64,000 bases of DNA, taken from contig CANQQZ010000001.1 of assembly GCA_947626135.1 (NCBI GenBank), forward strand, positions 106,132-170,131. The letters are read 5' to 3'. Below, one piece after another: positions 42,901 to 50,157 of the stretch (the first letter of the stretch is position 1; every line of letters begins with the position of its first letter). The position numbers and the translations under genes were made by a program. This stretch comes from an uncultured Clostridia bacterium. GTDB lineage: Bacteria > Bacillota > Clostridia > UBA1381. The notes beneath the pieces were generated by a model. The model did no database searches and was not told the origin of the DNA. It worked only from the letters and a program-made list of their open reading frames with translations.

Positions 42901-43509
42901 ATAGTCGTCAATAATCAAGTCTACAGATTCCCGAATTCCGTCATACTCGCATTTTATTGGATTGAGCGAATTCAATTTTTTTAGATTTATAGTTTTTTGG
43001 TCGCCAAGTTTTTCGTCAAGCAGTTTTGTAGGAACTATATAGAAATCCCAGTGGTCGAGAACCATGGGATTCGCAGTAGGTTTATCCCTATATTTGTATA
43101 AGCAAAAAATATAGAGAGCAGAATGCCGTTTTCTTTTGTTGTCATCGCTTTTATCTATTAAATCCCATGTAGATTTTTCGTTTGTTTTTCTTATAGAAAA
43201 GCTTATATTTGCCGGCTGAGTTTGATTCCAAGCCTGTACATAAGCCGATGTTTTAACTTCTATATAACAATTCCTATACATTAAATCCCATGCTTGATTA
43301 TCAGTGCGCGCTTCTGTAAAGTCTATACCTAAAGCATTTCCTATTACATATTCCATCATAGGACCCCTATTGCCGGAATCGAGTATATCAGAGATGAACC
43401 ACATAGCAAAATCTGAAAATGTTTTATCTAAAGGGATTCCGTAGAAAGTAAAGTGTTCATCTCCTTTAAACAGTTTACGTCTATAATTTTCTGTAACATT
43501 GTATTCCAT
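42880..43509 (-). CDS. Orphan PD-(D/E)XK endonuclease-like protein
   Basis: 209 residues, single gene with GGAGG before the ATG. The candidate active site is a Glu/Asp before and an ExK strand: GNALGIDFTEARTDNQAWDL followed by CYIEVKTSAYVQAW, i.e. D-(x)n-ExK. The rest (SALYIFCLYKYRDKPTAN and VLDHWDFYIVPT) matches endonucleases of the restriction type. No methyltransferase partner is intact nearby; the ParB-like gene next door belongs to a family sometimes fused to one. A defence or packaging nuclease is plausible. Confidence 0.6.
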   Translation of the reverse strand: MEYNVTENYRRKLFKGDEHFTFYGIPLDKTFSDFAMWFISDILDSGNRGPMMEYVIGNALGIDFTEARTDNQAWDLMYRNCYIEVKTSAYVQAWNQTQPANISFSIRKTNEKSTWDLIDKSDDNKRKRHSALYIFCLYKYRDKPTANPMVLDHWDFYIVPTKLLDEKLGDQKTINLKKLNSLNPIKCEYDGIRESVDLIIDDYKKVNRG

Positions 43510-43621
43510 TTGCAGCCCCTCCGTATATAATTCTAAAAGAAAAAAAACAAAAAGTCAATGAACAAAAACGTAAGAATATTCTTTGGAAACAATGAAAACT
43601 TACGATTTTAAAAATTGTTGA

Positions 43622-43651
43622 TTGACACATAAAAACAGCATGAGTTATAAT
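43622..43651 (+). promoter_or_regulatory. Promoter of the ParB-like fragment
   Basis: TTGACA, 18-nt spacer, TATAAT. Upstream are inverted CGTAAG/CTTACG motifs that could be an operator. Confidence 0.65.
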
Positions 43652-43716
43652 GATATGGTAAAAAAATACGTAAAATGACTTGCCACCATTTTTGCTTTAG
43701 TAATGGAGGGTAGATT

Positions 43717-44143
43717 ATGGAAGAGAAAAGAATTGAAACAATTACATTAAAAGCCAAGGAACCAAAGACGGGGTTCGGCAATCCCCGTAAAATCATGAAG
43801 AAGAAATTAGAGGAGCTTGCAGAATCGTTAGAGTTGTACGGCGATTTTGGGCTTTTTTTAATTGATGAACACAACAACGTAATTGCCGGCAATCAAAGGC
43901 TGCAAGTGATAGTCAAGAAAAATCCGGAGCAAGAGCTGCTATGCAAACGGCTGATAGGTTATACCGAAGCTGAATTAAGAGCTATCAACATAAAAGATAA
44001 CACGCATAACGGCGAATGGGACTTAGACCTTCTTGCTGCTTGGACAGCTGATTTAACTCTTGATTTGGGTATAGACCTCAACAATAAAGATGTCAATGAA
44101 CGCATAATACCTGACTTGGAACCTGTTAGATATGAAAAATATC
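43717..44143 (+). pseudogene. ParB/sulfiredoxin-domain protein, truncated
   Basis: About 142 residues. The ParB-like nuclease domain is seen in NPRKIMKKKLEELAESLELYG and the DEHNNVIAGNQRL motif, followed by LCKRLIGYTEAELRAINIKD and NTHNGEWDLDLLA. In phages this N-terminal domain is normally followed by another domain, often a DNA methyltransferase. Here it ends in VRYEKY and fuses to a tape-measure sequence at about 44137-44143, shifting frame and stopping at 44169. Confidence 0.75.
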
Positions 44144-45338
44144 TGCATCCGGTGATATTTCGGTCATAGATGATGTGTCAGGAAAGATAAAGGAACTGCA
44201 ATCTGCAAGCGGAGTCAATGTCAGCGTCGATGCAAACGGAAACATATCTGTTCTTGACGAAGCAAGCGGCAAAATGCAAACACTTGAAGGAATGAACGCT
44301 GTCAGTGTACAGGTAAACTCCGAAGGTAATATTGACATTCTGAACGAAGCTTCTCAGGTTATAGGCACAATCAACTCTGAAACTGTACAGTTGACCGTAA
44401 ACGGAGATTTCTCCGGACAGGATGAACTTCAAGCCGCAGCAGATGCCGCCGCAAACATTACTGACACAAGCTCTACCATTGCAGTTATAGGAAGTTTTAC
44501 CGACCAACAGGCAATACAGAGCGCGGTCGATTTAGGCGGACAGTTGACGGACATAACGACAGCTGAAACCGTAAACGGCGTGTTTAACGGTCAGGCTGAT
44601 ATTGCAGCCGCTATAGCTTATCAGGGGCAGCTCGCAGACAGAAACGTCACCTATACTGTAAACTATGTTCAGAACGGAACGCCACCGAAAAACAGTGCAG
44701 AAGGTACATCTTACTTTGGCGGCGGTTATACCTATGTAAACGACCAGAAAGGCATATCTGACCCGACAGAGTTGATTTACCAGAGAGGACAGCTGTTCAC
44801 TCTCGAAGGAGAAAACGTACTTACTTACCTTGAAAAAGGCGCGAAGATATTTACTGCCGCAGAAACGTCGAAGATATTAGACGGAGACATGGACGGCTTG
44901 AGGAAAAGGCTTAATAGCCGTGAGTATTCTGCTCTTGGAAGTTTATCTGAAACCTTATTTGGTAATGTACGGAGAGTCCCCGAACATGCAGACGGAACGA
45001 CCTATGCAGAAGATGTGTTCATAGCAGGAGAAGAAGGACCTGAACTGATTTTAGGCAGGAAAGGTTCTACGGTATTCCCGTCAAGCGAGACCAACAGGCT
45101 GATGAGAGGGTTTGAAGACGATGATTACAGAGTCCAGCCCCCGAAAGAAAAAGAAAGTAAATCTCAAACCTCCGGTGGAGACAGAAGGCTTGTAATAGAG
45201 ATAAACGGTAACGGCAGTATCAAGACCGACAGTAAAGAGACAGCTACTGCATATATCATGAGCCAGTTGAAGCCGAAGATTTTGGAGATATTCGAGGAGG
45301 AAATATACGAGGAAGGCGATGTAAGTCGTGACTTCTAA
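44143..45338 (+). pseudogene. Phage tail tape-measure protein, C-terminal fragment
   Basis: About 395 residues. Repeats of the type ISVIDDVSGKIKELQS and ISVLDEASGKMQTL, then hydrophobic Ala-rich segments, and the characteristic tape-measure C-terminus (HADGTTYAEDVFIAGEEGPE, LILGRKGSTVFPSSET). The N-terminal several hundred residues are missing; the frame is open from the junction with the ParB fragment, and only an unsupported GTG (44175) could start it. Confidence 0.8.
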
Positions 45339-45353
45339 ATTGGAGGTGATCGG

Positions 45354-45731
45354 ATGGCAGTTGAAGAAACAGTAGTTGAACGTGTGAGAGAGTCAAAGCC
45401 GTATGAAATGTGGTTGAGCTACGATGACGGCAACGAACGTATACATTTTCCTGTCAATCCCGAAAAGATTACTCTTGATACCGGAGATGGTGTAAAAACG
45501 GTAGATGTTGTCGGCTTAGGAGAAATACTGATGCACAAAGACCGCCCTGCATATAGGTGGTCTTTTAGCTCGTTCCTGCCAGCTAACACCTTCCCCGGCA
45601 TCAATTTCCGGTATGTATACAGTCCCTACACAATCAAGGCGAAGTTACAGAGCTGGAAGGACGCAGACAGAGTATGTCATTTTATCGTCAGCGACATTTT
45701 CATATGGGCGTACCATTGCCGATTACGTTAA
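45354..45731 (+). pseudogene. XkdP-like tail assembly protein, truncated
   Basis: Starts well (GGAGGTGATC, ATG 45354) with SKPYEMWLSYDDGNERIHFP and VNPEKITLDTGDGVKTVDV, then LKSWKDADRVCHFIVS-like. This resembles the PBSX XkdP-type proteins that follow the tape measure. The normal continuation after FIVS (a beta strand then a LysM domain) is missing; near 45690 the sequence switches to a different frame (SYGRTIADYVKFYEYVAENV then stop), probably the end of some other gene. Confidence 0.65.
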
Positions 45732-45836
45732 GTTCTATGAGTATGTTGCCGAGAATGTTTCACGCAAATCGAACGATGTCAAATAGATAGGAGGGATTCC
45801 CCCTATCTATTAAGGAAGGAAGGAAGGAAGAAGATC

Positions 45837-46127
45837 ATGGAAAAAGCATATGTTGTTTACATAGTTAATTCGAGAGAGCTACAGCTTGACGATATTGCAT
45901 CCGAAATAATAGGCGTATATTCTACTTATTCCAAAGCTCTTGAAAAGGTAAAAGAATTTATACAGAAAGAACAAAGCAACAATAATTATAGAGAAATAGG
46001 GGATAAAAGAGAGATGCCAAACGCCGAATATGGAACTGTTTATCTCAACGCTGTATATTTTGACGGTTATGAAGATAGCGAATTATACACAGAAGTTATA
46101 ATCGAATGTATTAAGATAGACAAATAG
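45837..46127 (+). CDS. Hypothetical protein
   Basis: 96 residues, acidic, no recognised family. The region just upstream has four GGAA repeats ending in GAAGGAAGGAAGGAAGAAG, giving several overlapping ribosome-site-like motifs. It follows the truncated XkdP-like gene and precedes the next small gene by 17 nt. Confidence 0.65.
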   Translation: MEKAYVVYIVNSRELQLDDIASEIIGVYSTYSKALEKVKEFIQKEQSNNNYREIGDKREMPNAEYGTVYLNAVYFDGYEDSELYTEVIIECIKIDK

Positions 46128-46144
46128 TGAAGGGAGAATATTAA

Positions 46145-46786
46145 ATGAGAGTAGCGAAAGTAAATGTATACTTGTTTGAAGAATTATCGGAAGTGGCGAA
46201 GAAAAAGGCAAAAGACGATTTTCTTGAAACTGATATACAAAACACCGAGTTCCAATACACTTTGGATGAATTTTACGAAAGCATGTTTCCAAGCAGCAAC
46301 TTGAAATATCAATATAGGCTATCTTACCATCAAGGAGACGGCTTCAACACCTATGGAAGTTTGAATGTCAAAGACTTAGACATAATGAGGAGTAGAGTAG
46401 CTTCCGGCGACCTGCATAAAGGTGTTTATCAACCGATATATAGCAATATAACCGATGATGAGTGGAAGCTCCTCATGTCATGCTTCGATGAATATGGAAC
46501 AAATATTACAATCCCGTTTAATCGTAGATATTATTATGGTTTAGCACAGAATATTGATCTTGAAGATTGGTCTTTGCAACTTCATCCTCTCGACAAGATA
46601 AAGTATTCTGGAGCTATAGAGAAATTTCAATACGCAGTGCGTGATTTATTCAACAACCTAAACAAATATTGGGAGAGATACGGCTATGACTTCTTATACA
46701 ACATTTCCGATAATCAATTTGAGGACTTTTGCAATGCGAATGGTTGGGAATTTCACGAAAACGGAGCTTTGTGGACACTTGACTGA
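46145..46786 (+). CDS. Hypothetical phage-type protein (antitoxin-of-stability-system-like N-terminus)
   Basis: 213 residues. The start VNVYLFEELSEVAKKKAKDD matches the beginning of phage proteins often labelled antitoxin of a toxin-antitoxin stability system; middle YRLSYHQGDGFNTYGS. I see no catalytic motif. AGGGAG precedes the ATG. It is next to the PIN pair, but its own promoter-less position links it rather to the gene upstream. Confidence 0.65.
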   Translation: MRVAKVNVYLFEELSEVAKKKAKDDFLETDIQNTEFQYTLDEFYESMFPSSNLKYQYRLSYHQGDGFNTYGSLNVKDLDIMRSRVASGDLHKGVYQPIYSNITDDEWKLLMSCFDEYGTNITIPFNRRYYYGLAQNIDLEDWSLQLHPLDKIKYSGAIEKFQYAVRDLFNNLNKYWERYGYDFLYNISDNQFEDFCNANGWEFHENGALWTLD

Positions 46787-46807
46787 TAGAAAAATTGTAA
46801 ATAACCC

Positions 46808-46836
46808 TTGATATTCCGAATGATTTTTGGTAGAAT
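46808..46836 (+). promoter_or_regulatory. Promoter of the PIN toxin-antitoxin pair
   Basis: TTGATA, 17-nt spacer, TAGAAT with extended TG, 30 nt before the PIN gene. Confidence 0.6.
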
Positions 46837-46866
46837 AAAAATAGAAGAAAGAGGAGGTCGAATGTA

Positions 46867-47298
46867 ATGCGATTATATCTTGATAATTGCTGTTTCAACA
46901 GACCGTTTGACGACCAGACGCAGCTTAAGATAAGCTTAGAATCACAGGCAAAGCTTGAAGTGCAGCGTATGATTCTGAACGGAACTCATACATTGGTATG
47001 GTCATACATGCTTGAATATGAAAACTCGCAGAATCCGTTTGAAATAAGAAAAGATGCCATTATTAAATGGAAAGATATTGCTGAAATCAGTATTGTTGAA
47101 AATGAAAACATCTTAAAGAGAGCGGAACGGCTGTCAGAGCTTGGAATCAAGGCGAAAGACGCTATCCATATAGCTTGTGCGATTGAAAGCGGATGCGATT
47201 ATTTCCTTACTACGGATATTGGGATTTTGAAGAAAAAAATTGACAGCATCAAGGTAAGAAATCCGATTGAATTTATCAGTGAAATGGAGGGAGTGTAA
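46867..47298 (+). CDS. PIN-domain RNase toxin-like protein
   Basis: 143 residues. PIN acidic residues: Asp6 in RLYLDNCCFNRPFD, Glu in LVWSYMLEYENSQ, Asp in KAKDAIHIACAIESG and Asp in YFLTTDIGIL. VapC-like PIN proteins cleave RNA. GGAGG lies before the ATG, and the stop codon overlaps the next start (TAATG). Toxin-first order, unlike classic vapBC. Confidence 0.85.
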   Translation: MRLYLDNCCFNRPFDDQTQLKISLESQAKLEVQRMILNGTHTLVWSYMLEYENSQNPFEIRKDAIIKWKDIAEISIVENENILKRAERLSELGIKAKDAIHIACAIESGCDYFLTTDIGILKKKIDSIKVRNPIEFISEMEGV

Positions 47299-47495
47299 TG
47301 CTTAGAACTGATACGGTTGTAAGAAATGAAGGCATGAGAGTTTTGTTGGAAAACTTAGGGAAAGTAGATGCAGAGCGGTTTATCAGCCTGATTATCAAAG
47401 AGCCGTTCGATTATACAAAATGGCAGAAGGATTTGTTTGGAGATATGAGCGTCCGGGATTTAAGCAGAAATGCTATGGAGGCGACGCAAGAGTAA
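47298..47495 (+). CDS. Cognate antitoxin-like small protein of the PIN pair
   Basis: 65 residues, translationally coupled to the PIN gene. Start MLRTDTVVRNEGMRVLLENL, then LGKVDAERFISLIIKEPFDYTKWQ. I have seen this small protein repeatedly linked to PIN genes, but it carries no classic AbrB or RHH domain; antitoxin role is inferred from coupling. Confidence 0.6.
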   Translation: MLRTDTVVRNEGMRVLLENLGKVDAERFISLIIKEPFDYTKWQKDLFGDMSVRDLSRNAMEATQE

Positions 47496-47521
47496 GGCTA
47501 TAAACTTCATAATGCCTTAAC

Positions 47522-47547
47522 AAAAACGGCTGTAACAAGCCGTTTTT
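47522..47547. terminator. Terminator of the PIN pair
   Basis: AAAAACGGCT / AGCCGTTTTT stem followed by TTTTTCTT. Confidence 0.88.
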
Positions 47548-47553
47548 CTTGTA

Positions 47554-47582
47554 TTGACTGATAAAAAGATGTGTGGTATAAT
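47554..47582 (+). promoter_or_regulatory. Outward-facing promoter at the right end of element 1
   Basis: TTGACT, 17-nt spacer, TATAAT with extended TG: strong. Nothing of the element lies downstream of it except a 13-codon ORF crossing the att site, so it reads out into the host genes starting with DUF896. Confidence 0.82.
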
Positions 47583-47615
47583 ATGAATTACGATAACGTA
47601 AGGAGAAATTATATC

Positions 47616-47657
47616 ATGTGTCCCATAAGCATAGGAGACGCCATGTATATATATTAA
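47616..47657 (+). CDS. 13-codon ORF across attR, containing the displaced QueA C-terminus
   Basis: ATG with AGGAG 10 nt upstream encodes MCPISI joined to GDAMYIY-stop. The latter seven residues are the presumed original end of QueA. Whether the peptide is made or matters is unknown; it may serve only to couple translation or mark attP. Confidence 0.45.
   Translation: MCPISIGDAMYIY
47634..47647 (+). other. attR-type core of element 1
   Basis: Exact copy of the 14 bp in queA at 33113-33126. The following TATATATTAA completes the ancestral queA stop. Confidence 0.85.
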
Positions 47658-47690
47658 GTTTTTGCAAAAACGGGTAAAACGGAGGTAAAC

Positions 47691-47876
47691 ATGGATAAGG
47701 CAAAGATTGACAGGATAAACGAGCTGGCAAGGAAAGCGAGAACGCCGGAGGGTTTAACCGAGGCGGAAACGGAGGAGCAAGCCGGGCTGAGAAGGGAGTA
47801 CATTGCGGCTGTGCGCGCGAATTTCAAACGCACGCTCGAGAGTATAGAATTTGTTGACGGGGAGGATAACAAATGA
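47691..47876 (+). CDS. DUF896 (UPF0291, YnzC-like) protein
   Basis: 61 residues: KIDRINELARKARTPEGLTE, then LTEAETEEQAGLRREYI, the whole short family pattern. YnzC-like proteins are small helical proteins of unknown function in Firmicutes. CGGAGG precedes the ATG. It starts 33 nt after the displaced queA stop, so it probably followed queA in one operon before element 1 inserted. Confidence 0.9.
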   Translation: MDKAKIDRINELARKARTPEGLTEAETEEQAGLRREYIAAVRANFKRTLESIEFVDGEDNK

Positions 47877-48874
47877 AATTTTTATGGGCGATTTTAGCGG
47901 TACTTGTTGTGGTTTTTGCGTTCAGAAAAAGCGTAATAATGGGCATAATAGTGCTTTTAGCCGGCGCGGCATATCTGGCGTATCGGCTGTATCCGATGAT
48001 TTACGCGGCTAAGGGTCAGCAGGCGTTTCAGGCGGGAGATTACGCGGCGGCAAAGGAATACAGCGAGAAGGTATATAATCGCATGAGCTTTAATCAGCGT
48101 GTATCATATGCGTATATGCTGGTGCGTATGGGTGAATACGACCGGGCACTGGAAATCCTTGATGCATATATTTCATTGAGGAATCTCGATCCCAAGGATA
48201 AGAATACAGCCAAGCGTCAGCGCTGTTTGGCGTATTACAGGCTCGGACTCTATTCGGAAGCTTTAAAGGATGCTCAGGACGTGAGGGAAGCCGGATATGT
48301 GACCAATACTCTTTACGGGCTTATGGGTATGCTCATGCTCGTGCTCGGCAAGGACATTTCCGAGACGACAAAGCTCTGTGAAGAGGCTTACGATTATGAT
48401 GAGGATGACCGCGATATACAGGACAACGTTTCGATCTGTTATTACCTGCAGGGAGATTATGACATGGCGAAGGAAATAAACGGCTATGTACGAGAGGAAA
48501 ATCCCGAGTTTACCGAAGGGTATTATCACGGCGCGCAGATTGCCGTCAAGCGCGGCGAGTACAGGGAAGCGCGTGAAATGCTTGATAAAATCCCGTCATG
48601 TAGCCGCACGGTAATGACGACGGTAAGCGAGGAGGCTGTAAAGCTGTTGTCGGACGAGGTGGACGATTTAATAAGCGGCAAATTGAAAGAACCGTTTGAC
48701 ACGCCACCGTTCACTCTTCCCGAGGCTGTTGAGCCCGACGAATATGACGAGGACGATGAGGAAAACGGGGAATCGATATATGACGAATATAACAAATTAA
48801 AGAATGACGAGGAAAAAAGCGAGTCTATATATGATGAAATAAACGCGCTCGAAAAGGGCGGAAGCGAGGAATAA
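47873..48874 (+). CDS. Membrane-anchored TPR-repeat protein
   Basis: 333 residues. Two N-terminal hydrophobic helices (about 1-18 and 21-42), then tetratricopeptide-like helices at about 48-250 (AFQAGDYAAAKEYSEKVYNR, MGEYDRALEILDAYI, AVKRGEYREAREMLDKI), and an acidic tail with two copies of ESIYDE (SIYDEYNKLKNDEEKSESIY). Scaffold or assembly role likely but unspecified. ATGA overlap with DUF896. Confidence 0.82.
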   Translation: MKFLWAILAVLVVVFAFRKSVIMGIIVLLAGAAYLAYRLYPMIYAAKGQQAFQAGDYAAAKEYSEKVYNRMSFNQRVSYAYMLVRMGEYDRALEILDAYISLRNLDPKDKNTAKRQRCLAYYRLGLYSEALKDAQDVREAGYVTNTLYGLMGMLMLVLGKDISETTKLCEEAYDYDEDDRDIQDNVSICYYLQGDYDMAKEINGYVREENPEFTEGYYHGAQIAVKRGEYREAREMLDKIPSCSRTVMTTVSEEAVKLLSDEVDDLISGKLKEPFDTPPFTLPEAVEPDEYDEDDEENGESIYDEYNKLKNDEEKSESIYDEINALEKGGSEE

Positions 48875-48876
48875 TC

Positions 48877-50157
48877 ATGGCAAGAACACCGCTTGCGGAC
48901 AGGGTGCGCCCCTCCGCTCTCGATGAGGTCGTGGGGCAGGAGCATCTTTTGGGCAAAGGCAGACTGCTTCGTAACATTATCGAGAATAACGAAATTCCGA
49001 ATATGATTTTCTACGGTCCCAGCGGGGTGGGGAAAACCACAGTGGCGAATATTATAGCTGCAAAAACCGGAAAAATGCTCCGTAAATTGAACGCGACTAC
49101 GGCTTCGGTGTCGGACATCAAGGAAATAGTTGCATCGCTTGACACGCTGCTCGCGCCGGACGGAGTGCTGCTTTATCTTGATGAAATACAGCACTTTAAT
49201 AAAAAGCAGCAGCAGTCGCTTCTTGAATTTATGGAAAACGGCAAAATTACACTTATTGCCAGCACAACGGAAAATCCGTATTTTTACGTCTATAACGCAG
49301 TACTTTCCAGAAGCATTATATTTGAGTTCCGGAATATATCTCCATCGGACATAGAAAAAGCGGTCCGGCGCGCGGTCGGGATTTTAAAGGAGACGGATTA
49401 CAAGGGATTTGACGTAACCGTCGACGCCGATGCGGCGTCTCATATTTCGCACAGCGCCAACGGAGACGTCAGAAAGGCGCTCAACTCGCTGGAGGCGGCA
49501 TTTTTTGCGGCGGCGGGAGGAAATAAAAAAATCCATATCACGCTTGAAACGGCAGTCGAGGCGACTCAGAAAAAGGCGCTGAAATATGACAAGGACGGCG
49601 ATAGCCATTACGATATTTTGAGCGCTTTTCAAAAATCAATACGCGGCTCCGATCCGGATGCGGCGGTGCATTATTTGGCGCGTCTTATTGCGGCGGATGA
49701 CTTGCCCAGTATCTGCCGCCGTTTGCAGGTCGCTGCGGCGGAGGATATAGGTTTAGCGTATCCGCAGGCTATTCCCGTTGTGCGCGCGTGTGTGGAGATG
49801 GCTATGCAGTTGGGATTTCCCGAGGCAAGGATTCCGCTTGCTGACGCCGTAATATTGCTTGCCACCGCGCCAAAATCCAACAGCGGAATAAACGCTGTCG
49901 ACGCAGCGCTGAACGACTTAAGTGCAGTCGACACGGGAGACATACCGGCGCATCTGAAGGATTCCCATTACGGAGGCGCAAAAAAGCTCGGTCACGGATT
50001 GGAATACAAATATCCTCATTCTTATGAAAATCACTATATTCCGCAGCAATATCTGCCTGATAACATAAAGGACAGAAAATATTACGAATACGGCAAAAAT
50101 AAGACAGAGCAGGCGGCAAAGGCTTACTGGGAGAAGATAAAAGGAGAAAGGAAATGA
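48877..50157 (+). CDS. rarA: Replication-associated recombination protein RarA (MgsA)
   Basis: 426 residues. Walker A GPSGVGKTT (about 49-57), Walker B LLYLDEIQHF, sensor STTENPYFYV, and C-terminal tetramerisation part with AAAEDIGLAYPQA and HYIPQQYLPDNIKDRKYYE. AAA+ clamp-loader-like protein acting at stalled forks. GAGGA precedes the ATG. A C-terminal fragment of a related ATPase lies in element 1. Confidence 0.96.
   Translation: MARTPLADRVRPSALDEVVGQEHLLGKGRLLRNIIENNEIPNMIFYGPSGVGKTTVANIIAAKTGKMLRKLNATTASVSDIKEIVASLDTLLAPDGVLLYLDEIQHFNKKQQQSLLEFMENGKITLIASTTENPYFYVYNAVLSRSIIFEFRNISPSDIEKAVRRAVGILKETDYKGFDVTVDADAASHISHSANGDVRKALNSLEAAFFAAAGGNKKIHITLETAVEATQKKALKYDKDGDSHYDILSAFQKSIRGSDPDAAVHYLARLIAADDLPSICRRLQVAAAEDIGLAYPQAIPVVRACVEMAMQLGFPEARIPLADAVILLATAPKSNSGINAVDAALNDLSAVDTGDIPAHLKDSHYGGAKKLGHGLEYKYPHSYENHYIPQQYLPDNIKDRKYYEYGKNKTEQAAKAYWEKIKGERK

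Larger units (their letters stand above)
33113..47647. mobile_element. Element 1: serine-recombinase element inserted in the 3' end of queA
   Basis: About 14.5 kb bounded by a 14-bp direct repeat. The left copy is inside queA. The right copy is followed in frame by TATATATATTAA, restoring GDAMYIY-stop, the likely original QueA ending. Contents: large serine recombinase, phage-type repressor/Cro switch, early genes, a minus-strand block of small phage genes (37.1-42.18 kb), fragments of SSB, an AAA+ ATPase, ParB-like, tape-measure and XkdP-like proteins, and a PIN toxin-antitoxin pair. No capsid, terminase, portal, lysis or conjugation genes are present, so it is a decayed or satellite-like remnant, though the recombinase looks intact. 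Confidence 0.88.

Noticed and set aside
48526-49194. 222-residue minus-strand ORF over the TPR and rarA genes
   Set aside because: Spans two clear genes in antisense; serine runs come from antisense of acidic codons.
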